A stretch of 64,000 nt of DNA from Dendrobium chrysotoxum (lineage: Eukaryota > Streptophyta > Magnoliopsida > Asparagales > Orchidaceae): the NCBI GenBank assembly GCA_019925795.1, contig CM034307.1, forward strand, positions 61,814,864-61,878,863. The letters are read 5' to 3'. Below are positions 22,661-33,863 of the stretch, in pieces (positions within the stretch are counted from its first letter, which is position 1; the number at the start of each line of letters is the position of its first letter). The position numbers were made by a program, and so were the translations under genes. The notes under the pieces were generated by a model. It was not told where the DNA came from, ran no database searches, and was given only the letters and a program-made list of their open reading frames with translations.

Positions 22661-24690
22661 TTTTCTTGTCCCTCATGTATATATTTGGCTTTGGTCAGCT
22701 TCTTGGTTTCTTTGATCGCCATTTTTTTATGTCTAATCCCATTTGCCTCGATGACTATTTGATAGATGTCGCCTCAAGGTTGAGCAGCGCATTTTGTGTA
22801 GCCACCTTTGGGAATAAGTCTGGTGATTCCAACAAAACAGTCTTTGTATTTAAGTAGTACCTTTAGTTCTTTGACCTTCTCTCAAGGGCTTAATGGTTTA
22901 GATGAAGGTGGGATAAGGGTTATAACAAATTTGCCTTATTGAAAGAGTTCTTGCTTTTTATATAAATCAATATAGCTTTCACTTTAGTAGCTTATGCACA
23001 GAATCTACTTCGTGAATCATAATTGACATGTGCTATATACATGATATGAGACCCGTTAACTTAAGCCATATGGGGAGACCTAAGGTGTACCCCCCAAAAC
23101 CGATTGTGGGCGGTACGGAGGTGATGGCAAGAAAAAAAGAGGTTAGGACGGTGAGGTTAGGTGGAGAGTTAAGCTTTAGAAACACGCTCCTATGGCTGAA
23201 TGTTGCAACGCGGCAATGATATGACTTCTCTATCTACGATTTGGTGACGTATAATTTTATTATTTCCTATGGGGATTTTAATAGAAAGATAGGAGCGGAG
23301 CCTCTTGCTTGTTAAGTGATGTTAGACTATATCCCGTTAGGATGCGAGAAGCTGGTAGGACGTTTGTTTAGGAGTAGGGCTAGCTATGTAGAGGCAAGTA
23401 TAGTGAGGCCAATAAAAACTTGTCCTCTCCTCTTTTCTTTATCTGGACTATTGACATTATCATTTATTGTCATTCTCATCCAAACAATAGACGGAAGTGC
23501 ATCTGCTGGGCCTGAGCTGGATTTTCTCAAGTAAAGGTTGGGTTATTTTTTTTGGCTAGCTTAGTCTTAGACCAAAGTTGGCGGACTCACTCCAGCATGG
23601 TTTCACTTAGGTTTGACTAAGTTTAAAGAAAACTCTGTGAGGACAATTGGCTATGCCAGACTAGTTGATATCACGATTTCTCCTACTAATGAATTTTTGT
23701 ATTTTAACTGGTCATTGTAGATTAATCCACTAGACTATCAATGATTTCCGATATGATTTCTTCTTTATATCGTTGGTGTTGGATGGCATCAGAAGATTGA
23801 TTGTTGTAAAACGGAGTTCTTTTTTGATAATTGATTTTAGTGCCAATCATAGATTTCTTAGTAAAAGAACTTCAACTCCTTTTTGGCAAATGACTGATTA
23901 CTGTATCTATAACAACTGGAGGAGAGCCTATTCCTTCTAATCCTTTATTTTACTATTATAACTGTCCATAGACTTCACTTCAGTAGCTTAATTTCCTTGG
24001 AACATTGTTATTGGATAATTGGCATGTGCTAGACATGATCTGAAGCTTGAAAGGGAAGTTTAGTTTGCCAAAGATGCGAATAGCATAAAGAGCTCTTCAT
24101 GAATCAGATTCTGAGTTTGTTAGTGCAATTATGACAGCCCTGTAAGTGTCTTTTCCAGATACTTGGATCTTTTTCTTTACTCTAGTGGATCCTTAGGGCT
24201 GCTAGTTATATGATTTTTACTGCAGTCCCGATTTCAGCTTCTTTGCCAGTTCTTTCTGCAGAAAATGATCCAGAATTTTGACCACATGTGATTACCAATT
24301 TATTTATTGTTGCAATTATGAATTTTCTGCTGGTTATAGTTATTTTTTATCATTTCTTTGTTATTTGTTGAGCCTATATTTTAGATATTTCTGCTCTTAA
24401 TCACTACTATCCTTTTAAGGGAATATTTTTTTGAAAGATAGAGTCAGCTTTATGTTACATATTCTATGCTATATTCAGCAATTTCATTCCTTTTCCACGC
24501 ATGATTCCCTGGCTTTAATCGTTGTTTCCACTTGTCCCTACCAACTGTTTTTCTTTTTGAAAAATTAAGGGCTTAGCCAATATCATATAAAAGATGAAAA
24601 TTACAATATAAAAGAAAATTACAATGTCAAAAATAAAGCTTTATGAGCTGCATCAAAAAAGGAGCAGAAATCACCAAGATTTCAAAATAA
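22661..24690. other. Unclassified DNA with a high-GC island
   Basis: No gene is supported. 23020-23540 is less AT-rich and differs in texture from its surroundings, with short open frames but no family I recognise. A diverged direct repeat (CACTT[TC]AGTAGCTTA ... TGACATGTGCTA-like) occurs at about 22975-23050 and 23965-24040, bracketing the island. Confidence 0.35.
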
Positions 24691-24706
24691 AAGTCCCCAC
24701 TGGGAG

Positions 24707-24848
24707 GTAAAATTATTCTGTGCGGATACGGTCGCCGTCCGGAGACGAATCAGAAAGCGCAACGTCACTTTTTTGCTGTGTACCGCAACTATGTACCGGA
24801 TGACGTGGCGTGTTCTTATTTCCCTCCGAACACTTCAGAATAATTTCT
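24707..24848. mobile_element. Mutator-like MITE, 142 bp, 10-bp target duplication
   Basis: An exact CCACTGGGAG duplication (24697-24706 and 24849-24858) frames inverted ends: GTAAAATTATTCTGTGCGG at the left, and AGAAATTATTCTGAAGTG (right, reverse-complemented). The GC-rich interior (CGGTCGCCGTCCGGAG) resembles that of the 5240-5419 element. A 9-10-bp duplication is typical of Mutator-like elements. Confidence 0.82.
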
Positions 24849-25490
24849 CCACTGGGAGAGAGTGATAAAGAGAGCCATTTTCATCAATATGGATATTCCT
24901 TATAGCTAAAGTATCTGCTGTTATCATTTTATACCAATTTTGTAGTTCTTATCATTGAATTTTTTTTTTCCAATTCGCTTACTAATTTTTCCAGAAAAAC
25001 AATTAATAACTGAAAATTATAAGATTTTAGAGCACCATAGAACGTTAGCCAGTTAAACAGTAGATTTTACTTTAGTTATTAAAAATGTTTAATTTGACCT
25101 ACTATTAAGATTTGTTATATATATATTTGGGATATTTAGGCCAATTAAAGCAGACTCACACACACATCGCATACACAAATACTCGAACCCAAGACATCTT
25201 AGTTGGTAACCTAAGCTCGCAACCAACAAGTCAAGGTAAGCTGTGTAAATTGTAGATATATTACCAGTTCTATATGGCGATCTCTGGCCCAGTGTTGTCT
25301 TCTGCATATTCGGCCCTTGATTTGCCTATCTGCTAATTGCGCTTATCTTGTTTTCTCTTTCTAGATAAGACATTTAGACTTTATTTGTGAAAATTTTTTA
25401 CCGTTATTTTTTTGCTCCTTTCGATAAATTTTTGTACTAAAAAATTACTGTAAAAAATAGTAAAAAACCTGTTCCAAACGAAGCATTACG

Positions 25491-25606
25491 TTTCGTTTGG
25501 AACAGTTTTCTTATTGCTTTCTAATGCAGCTTTTTAGTATAAAAATTTTTTATAATAGAAAGCTGTTTTAAAAAATATTTAGAAAGTTGTCTCAAACAAA
25601 ACCTTA
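25491..25606. mobile_element. MITE (GTTTCGTTTGGAACAG ends)
   Basis: The left end GTTTCGTTTGGAACAGTTTT and the right end (reverse complement) GGTTTTGTTTGAGACAACTT are inverted repeats around an AT-rich 116-bp body. A GTTCCAAACGAAGC string immediately to the left looks like the right end of a second member placed head-to-head. No target duplication was fixed. Confidence 0.5.
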
Positions 25607-25619
25607 GGCAGAAAGGTGA

Positions 25620-28160
25620 TGTTCATAATTGTCTACAGTTGCTTATTTATTCTAGTATTGTTGTTAATTAAAGCAGGATTTCCATCTTGGCCTGCATCTT
25701 TAATTTGTTTTTACTACTATAAGATATCTAATCAAATTTGATCATTTGATAAATTTTAAAATTATTAATTTTTTTATGAGATGATTGTAATATAAGAAGA
25801 ATCAATTAAAATTTATATTTTCCTATTTTAAAATAATTTCAATGATTTTGAAACTCATTTGGACCAAATTTTGATTAGATGCTCTTAATTTCATAATTCT
25901 GAAGAGGATTATGGGAATAATCACTTTCTTAACCAAGTTTTTTCCTGTTAAATATACGTTAAACAAACAATTTGGGTCCTATTAGAGAGGAATAAATGAA
26001 TATTTATTTAATACTTTATTTGAGAGGATTTTTTTTACTGCTTCTTAAAATAATTTTTTTGTATAAAAATTAATTTTTTTACTAAAAACTTGCTTTAAGA
26101 GGCCTATAATAATCTTTTCCTTCAAAATTTATAAAAAAACTGTTGAAATGAATATCCTTTATGGATTACTGGTCTGTTTGTATTAGATTGTTGAAAAGTA
26201 GGAAAATAATCTCATCTAACTTTGATTAAGATAAATTTATAATTATGAGATTTATTTTGCAATAATTTTTTTTTCATTAATATTTTTATTTATTTTTTGA
26301 AAATTAAATGATTATAATATTCATTTGATCAAATTTAAATTAAAATATTTCAACTCTATCAGTTGATTCCTTGTTTTATAGTCTCTTAATGAATGTTTCG
26401 TTTGAGACAGTTTTTTTATTTATTTTTAAATCAATTTTTAGTATTAAAAATTTTAATTAAAAAATTTTTGTACTAAAAAAAGATTTTAAAAATTATTTAA
26501 AAAGATTTTGCAAATAAAGCCTTAAGACTATAAAAAGGTCTAAAGATAAATAATGACATCCACGTGAATAGTATGAAATCCACATTATGCACGTTGTCAT
26601 AAACTTTTTGCTAACTTCAGTCTCTTGGGAGATTTGCATATATATCACATAAATTTTAATATTTACATATCCATTACCTTAATTTTTATATTTATACATA
26701 TTATATTTCAATTACATCAAAATATGTCCTTTAAAAAAGTAAATATTAGCGGCCTTGTTTGTGTTATTTCAAGATTTGATTGTTATATAAATAAATATAA
26801 AATTTTATTTGTTAGATATGTAAATAAATATAAAATTAAAAAAATAAATAATTTCTTTAAATTTTAATTTTTAAGGCATATGGTAGAATTTGAAGAATAT
26901 TAATCTAATATATTTTGTGCCTGATTCAATTTCTTTTTTATTTTTTATTTATGTATGGTCAGGATGAGTTAGCTACTTCTATTTTCAACGGTCTGATTTT
27001 CAAAATAATGTCTGTAAGCTTTATTATTGGTTATAGTGCTCAAATTTTCACAATATATATGTGTGAAAAATAACATTATGTAGGTTAAAAATTATACATT
27101 GTTGATGATAAGTGTTGATATCAATTGATGATGGCATCAATAAATATATTAACAATATTTATAGGAGAGAAAAAAATAATTATTGTCAGCATCTATTAAT
27201 AATATGTGACAAGATACAGCTTATGACTATTGTCGATGAGGGTCAACGATAGCGGCGAATGTTAATGTAGAATGTCAGTTATTAGAAAATTGTCGACATG
27301 ATTGTTATTCAAGTTATAGGGAAGAACACCAAGAAATCTGTTCATCAAAAAAAATTTTCATGAATTTGTAGAATTATGATATATTTATAGATAGATTGGA
27401 GTGATATTTTGATCATTTATGCAAAACATGATATTCCATGGGATGGAAGGAAAAGTTTTGGCTAAATTATTTGATATTTTATGGGCATCTCATTGCTCTA
27501 ATGATCTCCAAACCAAACAAATTTGGACTTATAAATTTCTTCATATCTTGGTATTATTTAGAGTATAGCTGCACAAAATTTGAAAAATATTTAATCCCAT
27601 AAACAGCTTCAAAAAGTTATTTTATTTTATTTTTAATCTCTTTTGGATTTAAATTCAAATGTTCTTGAAATTCAAATTTTTTATTTAAAAATTTGAAGTT
27701 GAAATGTTTAAAAATGAATTCTTGATTTTTTAGCTCAAATATTTATTTATTTATTTTTTTGAAATATAATAATAATGTCAAATTATATATATATATATGG
27801 AAGTTGGAAGTTTGTATTCTCTTCTAACATTTTTATTTTAATTTAATATGCCTATGTAACTTGTAAGCAATTGTCAAACATGAGAAGACCATAGAATTTG
27901 AACTGCTCTTTAAAATAGTTACTGTGTCACTACCATGTCATTGTGTCGGCCATTTAAATGATTTTTTTTTTATTTTTATTTAAAGCTGATATTTTTTGCA
28001 ACCCTCATCAACAATTTACACTAGGGTAATTTTTTCATACTTTTTTAAGCACATTATATATAAAATATGATATATATATATATAATTTATTTATTACTAA
28101 AAGAAATGGTCCAATACCCTTGATTCCATCTTGGTGAATAATTCAAAGGGAAAGAGCAAA
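25620..28160. other. AT-rich intergenic DNA
   Basis: No gene is supported. A further member of the GTTTCGTTTGAGACAG family probably lies at about 26395-26523. The rest is poly-A/T-rich sequence with short TA runs. Confidence 0.45.
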
Positions 28161-28170
28161 GATATCTATC

Positions 28171-28176
28171 TATAAA
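28171..28176 (+). promoter_or_regulatory. TATA box candidate for the small gene
   Basis: TATAAA in the context CTATAAAGGG lies 338 bp before the ATG, and the (GA)n run starts 20 bp after it. The position would make the GA run part of the 5' end of the transcript. No start-site evidence. Confidence 0.35.
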
Positions 28177-28187
28177 GGGTAAAAAGG

Positions 28188-28191
<4 letters not shown>

Positions 28192-28235
<44 letters not shown>
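28192..28235. repeat. (GA)n microsatellite in 5' leader
   Basis: About 22 uninterrupted GA units. A CT-rich stretch (28428-28470) follows nearer the start codon. GA/CT runs are common in plant promoters and leaders and can bind BBR/BPC factors (general knowledge). Confidence 0.9.
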
Positions 28236-28238
<3 letters not shown>

Positions 28239-28513
28239 TATGGTAGAAGTTTGAAAGGTGGAGAGTGACAAGTTAACCAAAATGATATTAGATTGATGAT
28301 TGTCTTTCAAGTGAATATAAAATAACAGCAGTAGGAAATAGTGACAGAGACTTCACCCAACCCTAAAGCAAACCCAACTGTTACTTTCTCTCCAATGCTC
28401 TTCACTTATCTATTTCCTTCAGCCAACCCTCTCTCTCTCTCTTTCTCTCCCTCTCTCTCCTCTCTCATTCCTCACTTCTTGTTCCTCCTATGAATCTATA
28501 AGGTCCCTTCACA

Positions 28514-29018
28514 ATGGGCTGGCTTCAGTCCCTCTTCTCTCCATTGAAGAAGCTCTGGCTTCACATTCATTCTAGCAAGAAGAAGAGTAAGTTCCCCTTC
28601 TAACTTTTTTTATTTCATGATTTGATCTCTCAATGAATCTTCATAGAGAAAAAAAAAGATATATTGTTTTCTTGTTTTTCAATCTATTCTTGACACTTCT
28701 TGAGCCTTCTCTATCTCTCCCAACTCCAAGCTTCTAATTGCTTAGCTTAATCATTTTTCTTCACATTATAATCCTCTTATTTTTCTTCATTTTCTTCTAA
28801 TTTTCATATGTTGTCTATGTTCTCTCAGTGTCAATGGTACTGAGTATAATGTTTGAAATTTATATGTTGTTAATGTTATGATAGGAAGGGGGATATATAT
28901 TCTCTATGAGGATGTGAAGTCATGTCCATGTGAAGATGTGCATGTTCTATGGTCCATTCTCGTCGAGTCACACCCGAAATTACTGCTGCCACCGTCATCG
29001 TCGCCATCGAAGCAATGA
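28514..29018 (+). CDS. Small conserved plant protein, 68 aa (exons 28514-28586, 28885-29018)
   Basis: Exon 1 encodes MGWLQSLFSPLKKLWLHIHS then SKKK and one base. Donor A/GTAAGTT, a 298-bp intron and acceptor GATGATAG... give exon 2 starting GA, completing Arg. Exon 2 reads RGIYILYEDVKSCPCEDVHV, then LWSILVESH and a Pro/Ser tail ending SKQ and TGA. The N-terminus (Trp, Leu, Phe, Lys) could form an amphipathic helix; there is no signal peptide or clear membrane span. I recall similar short proteins, with a near-identical YEDVKSCxCEDVHVLWSILVE core, across angiosperms, all without known function; that is memory, not a search. Splice phase, the conserved-looking core and a CT-rich leader argue that it is real. 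Both exons are too short to stand out as open frames. Confidence 0.85.
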
Positions 29019-30950
29019 GAGCTCATTGTAGCTCTCATGCTTAATATAAATCCATATGATTAGCAATAAAGAAGTAAAAGAAAAGTTATGATGATAATAA
29101 GAGTTTTCATGTACATATATATTTATATATATAGTGTACTTGTGATTAGAAGAAAGGGGTGATTAGAAGAAGAAAAAGCTTGTTGTTTTCATATGGTAAT
29201 TCAACAGTTGCTTTGTCTATTTAGGGTTGTTGAAAGGTTGTGGGGATTTCTCTTTCACCAATCATTGTCATTTCTAGTTTGGAGTGAATGATATGATCTT
29301 TGATGTAATTATTCATCCATGTAAATATTCATTCAAAGATGTAATTCAAGTGTGTGCTTTTGTTCTATCTTTTATTATTATTTTTTTAATATAAAGTTGT
29401 TTATATTGTCCCTAAGTTTTTTTCCTTAAAAGAGCATCTTCCTTTACTTTATGGTATTAATATGACCTTATAATTGTTGGCTTAGCACTTTCTATTTTTT
29501 TTAATTATTTGTATAACCAAAAAAATGTTAAATCTAAAAAGAATGTTTATAGAGAGGGTACTACATATTTAAGAGAATAAAATTATTTGTTTTTATAATT
29601 TTTAATCATTTATTTAAATTTATGGTTAATATTAAAATAAATAATAATTATCTTTAGTTATTTTAAATGTTTATAATTTAAATTTTTTTAATGAATGATA
29701 GAAAATATGTGAGAATTAATGCTTTCTTTCTAAGTAATTAAACTTATTTTAAATTTGGGTTAGGACATCAAACTCAAATACAATCATCATAAATTTCTAA
29801 GTAATTAAACTTATTTTAAAATAATTATAATATGAGTATTAATTTATTAATTATATATTATAAGTGAAATCACTCAAATTAGTTATTAAATAAATTTAAC
29901 TATTTTTTAAAACATGAAGGTTAATGAATTAAACTTCAATGCAACTCAACTAGTTTATTTATGTACTTATATTGTTCAATAAATAATTTGTTATATCTTT
30001 GATATTAAACTTGAAAGGCCATATATTATTTAATTAAATTAATTTTATTACTTATTTAAATTATTTGACCTTGTGACTCTCTTGAGAGCACCTACAAGAG
30101 CACTTAGGATAATTAAAATAAACTCTCATACAGATCATTTATACAAAAAGTGAACCCAAAACCTCTTGATTAATAACAGGCCAAGATATGCTCCATTTTC
30201 TTCATGACTTATTTATTATTTTACTTAATTTTTATCAAGTATTTAGATACTAACTTCAAATTTATAAAATTATGTGCTCATCTAAACATATTAAACCTTT
30301 TATTAATATGAGAAGTCAAATACTCATTCAATTTTTGAGCTCATCAATTAGCTCATCTAAATACTCATTTAATTAATTTAGACAAGTCCAAATTTGGCTA
30401 TTAATTATAATAAAAAAAATCTAAACAAACTAAACTCAAACATATATGTGAAAATCCATCTCTAATTAAGTCAAATATAAATAAATTATAATGCATCTAA
30501 AACCCCATCCATGATATGCTTAGCTCTACTCAACTCGATTACAACCCTAATTACACTCATCAAAAGATTAATAGATAAATACCAATTAAATATGATTTAG
30601 AACATCTTGATCCAAATTTTCTCCATCTTTTGACAATGTTTGCTCCATTATGAGAGTAAATGATGGTGGTGGCATTCACACTTAGATCTACACCTAATGT
30701 AATATCAACAACTGAGCTACTTTTTCTCTAAAGGAGTAGAAACCTTTACATTGTGAAGTGTGGCCCTCATTTTTGTGGAATAAGCCACCATCAAATCAAT
30801 GATTTTGGTATCATATTGATCATCTAAAATCTTATAGGTGAAAAATAAAAAAAAAAATCCAATCATCATATGTCAAATTCCCCTGAACAATGCAAACACT
30901 TAAATGAATATAAAATTCATGCACTAAGTTCTATTGTTCGTACTGTGATT
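29019..30950. other. 3' flank and AT-rich spacer
   Basis: The first few hundred bases probably hold the 3' UTR of the small gene. Beyond about 29400 I see only AT-rich DNA, with one short direct repeat (TTTCTAAGTAATTAAACTTA at about 29727 and 29796). Confidence 0.4.
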
Positions 30951-30953
30951 AAA

Positions 30954-31060
30954 GTTTTGTTTGGGACAACTTTCTTACTGTTTCTTAATAGTACAAAAAA
31001 TTAAAATTTTTTGTATCAGAAAGCTGCTTTAAAAGCAATAAAAACTGTCTCAAACGAAAC
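30954..31060. mobile_element. MITE, 107 bp (GTTTTGTTTGGGACAA ends)
   Basis: The left end GTTTTGTTTGGGACAACTTT and the right end (reverse complement) GTTTCGTTTGAGACAGTTTT are inverted repeats, same family as 25491-25606. The interior carries a TTTTTTGTA-type foldback. Confidence 0.6.
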
Positions 31061-33749
31061 ATGAAATAGGACCCACCAATATTTGAATTATTTTAATGTA
31101 TGTATATCTGATGAAATCTCCACTTCTCCTATACTGACAATGAGAGGGGACCGACACAGGCATTAAAAACTCAAATCAAAGAAGATTGTAAGTCAGATGG
31201 TAATTCCTGCCGACGATCTTCCTTACCTTCTAAAACAAAGATCGCAACATAGGAACAACTAACATTATTGATTAATCAACAGCAATTGCATTTGATTACT
31301 TCTTGTTTATAACATATATAGAAAATTAATATCAAGCAATACTCTCTCTCTCTCTATCTCTATGAGTGATTTGACTGAAAATCTAGGGGAACTAATAGTA
31401 AATAGTAGTATAACAAAGCGTATCATCTGCATTCCTATCAAGAACAGTACTGAGATAAAATTCTCTTTCTATGTCTAAGAGATGATGCCTATCTCTGATA
31501 ATTGATAATCAGCTTCCCAAAATCTAACTACCAACCAATAAATATATTAGAATAATCATACTAACAATGGAAATATAATGAAGGCAATGAAGATCTCACT
31601 GTAGTGTCATGCTATACACAAAGATACAAATTTCTCCATTGAATCTGAGAAGTTACTATTAGTTTTTGGCCTAACAGTAAACCAAACTTTAGAGAAAAGT
31701 GAAAGGTAAGAAAGAGGATATTTCTATGTGACAATGAAATGCGTGATATTTCAATCTTAATTGAACAGTTTTTTTGTCCAAGTTGAATCAAATCAATGCA
31801 TATATAACAACAGGAAAGCATGCAAGCAAACCCTAGGTGATGTAGGTCAGATCAAATCAATTTATTGAACTGAAAACCTTTGCTCAAGCAGGTCTGGTTC
31901 AGGTCAGCCCAATTAACCTAAGTCAACAATTCTCAAGACCTGCAACACATGTAGTTCTCACATGACTCTCAAGGGAAGAAAAAAAAAAAAAAAGACTAAG
32001 CCATCTTTATTGACTGCATTATTATATGAGCCCCTAAATTTATAGCGCAGAAAGCTTCACAAATCATCAGGTAACGGAAATTCAGCTATCCTAACCAAAC
32101 AAAAATTCCCAAGTATCAATCATCTAAATTTTATATCTAGAGTTATGAAAATATTGAGTGCCAAAAGACAATTTTGATGTCGGTAAAATTTGATCCTAGA
32201 ATATGGACAAGAAATTCAAAATCTTTACTGAGATATGAGCTTTCGAATAAAAAAAAATGTCAATGCCTTGCAAGAGGTTCAATGACAATACGGTGTTCTT
32301 TGCTCAATGAATTATGAGTTGCATAGACTTATATCGTCAGATCGTACAATCACACTTTATTGTGAGAAATCGGAAGTTTCTTAAGATAGCATGGAACAAA
32401 AGTCTGATAAATCAATTGAAAATGGAGCATATTTTACCACAACGGGTCATAAGTTGGGAAGACAAATGTCTGCGAAAACTGAATTTATAAGAGCAACTCC
32501 ATGTAATTTTTCAGTCTTCTACAAGTAATAATTTGATGCATCCTGTAAGGAAAGATAGCTTACAATCAGGATAAGTTTAAAGTTACTAGAAAGGAAAAAA
32601 CACGAAGAGAGTTAATTTAGTGAAGATAATGTGCCATAAAACCCAGTGATTTAGTTCATCAGAAATAGCCGAACAAAACCCATTAAAAGGGGAAAAACAA
32701 CTAATTGAACAAATTTTGACCATCATGATATCCATGGCGATCACCAGACATTTGCTTCTATGTAGCTTCTACATGAAGGTCACCTCAGAAGTCCCTCATT
32801 CCTAATCAGTAATGATACCACACAGTGAAAATATTAACAGCAATTTGCTCCAATCTCGTCAACAAGTATAAACTAGCTAACGAAATAGTTTTTTTCTCCA
32901 TAATAAATTTTTCCACTCCATATATAAATATTTTTATGTTAAAATGAAAAATATCATAAAATGATCTTTTTACGTGCTTTGTGTTGACTGCATATGATTG
33001 AGGCTTATACTGATTCACATGCATATGCATTAGTTTAATGATGGTGAATTAAAATGAATATATATAATGCAAGTTTTGTCTTGAATCTGTACTGAATTTT
33101 GATATATACAATTTTGATTTCTAACTAGTTGGATATGGTTTGGATTTAATACGGAACCTGCATTTTTTAATGCAGATTTAGATTTATAATTTCCAAAATA
33201 AAAAACCTGATCACCAGAACCAAAGCATGCATTCATATTGCAAAAGCAAGTACTTTGTGGTGGTTAATATGCTATTGATGACACATTAGGTAGCTTGACC
33301 AGAACTAGAATAAAATAAAAATGAGATCAAAAAGATGGTTGACGAAAAATTTAAACAAAATAACGAAAAAAATTAAAAGAAATAAAATAAACTAGACACA
33401 ACAGTCGTTAAGATAATAATGGGAAAGAATAGAAACAAGTTTGATTCAAACAAGACGCATAAATGGATGCACAAATAAGATGGCTAGATATAATCGATGT
33501 TGAAAAAACAGGTGAAAAAAAGGATGGACCACGGTGACAGTCTAAAAGTTGGGAAAAAATATACGAAATAGAGTTTATGTAAAGATTTTGAAGATGTTGA
33601 TATGAACATATCAATAAACCAATTTACTACAATGAATAAACATGTTGAACATGAAAGATGTGGTATGATCAGAAAGCATCCTGAAAAAGTATTTAATATA
33701 AATCTGGAAAAGAAAATAATTGAGACACAGATCAATGAAACTGACCTTT
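31061..33749. other. Spacer, partly SurE 3' flank
   Basis: No recognisable protein is seen. The part nearest 33749 should contain the SurE 3' UTR on the minus strand. Sequence around 31140-31270 and 32040-32560 is less AT-rich and could be transcribed, but nothing decisive is visible. Confidence 0.35.
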
Positions 33750-33863
33750 CTATAAAGATGATGAGGATGTTGAATAATCAACCAAATGCCTCAACCAATC
33801 TTTGAAGTAAGTTACATCCTCTATTTCTGTCAGCGAAAGGGCACCAAGGGGTGTAATTGTAAT
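33750..33863 (-). CDS. surE: SurE last coding exon
   Basis: It follows acceptor ATCGCAG and encodes ITITPLGALSLTEIEDVTYF...WLRHLVDYSTSSSSL then TAG. The ITITPLGALS strand is the C-terminal SurE signature (bacterial members read VSITPL). A 93-bp intron separates it from the previous exon. Confidence 0.9.
   Translation of the reverse strand: MTITPLGALSLTEIEDVTYFKDWLRHLVDYSTSSSSL

Noticed and set aside
23020..23540. Mitochondrial gene fragment
   Set aside because: Texture suggests it, but I could not match any frame to a known mitochondrial protein.
33408..33735. Overlapping minus frames just below the SurE stop
   Set aside because: Lie in the expected 3' UTR/flank; no domain, and rich in Phe/Ser/Ile as in AT-rich non-coding DNA.
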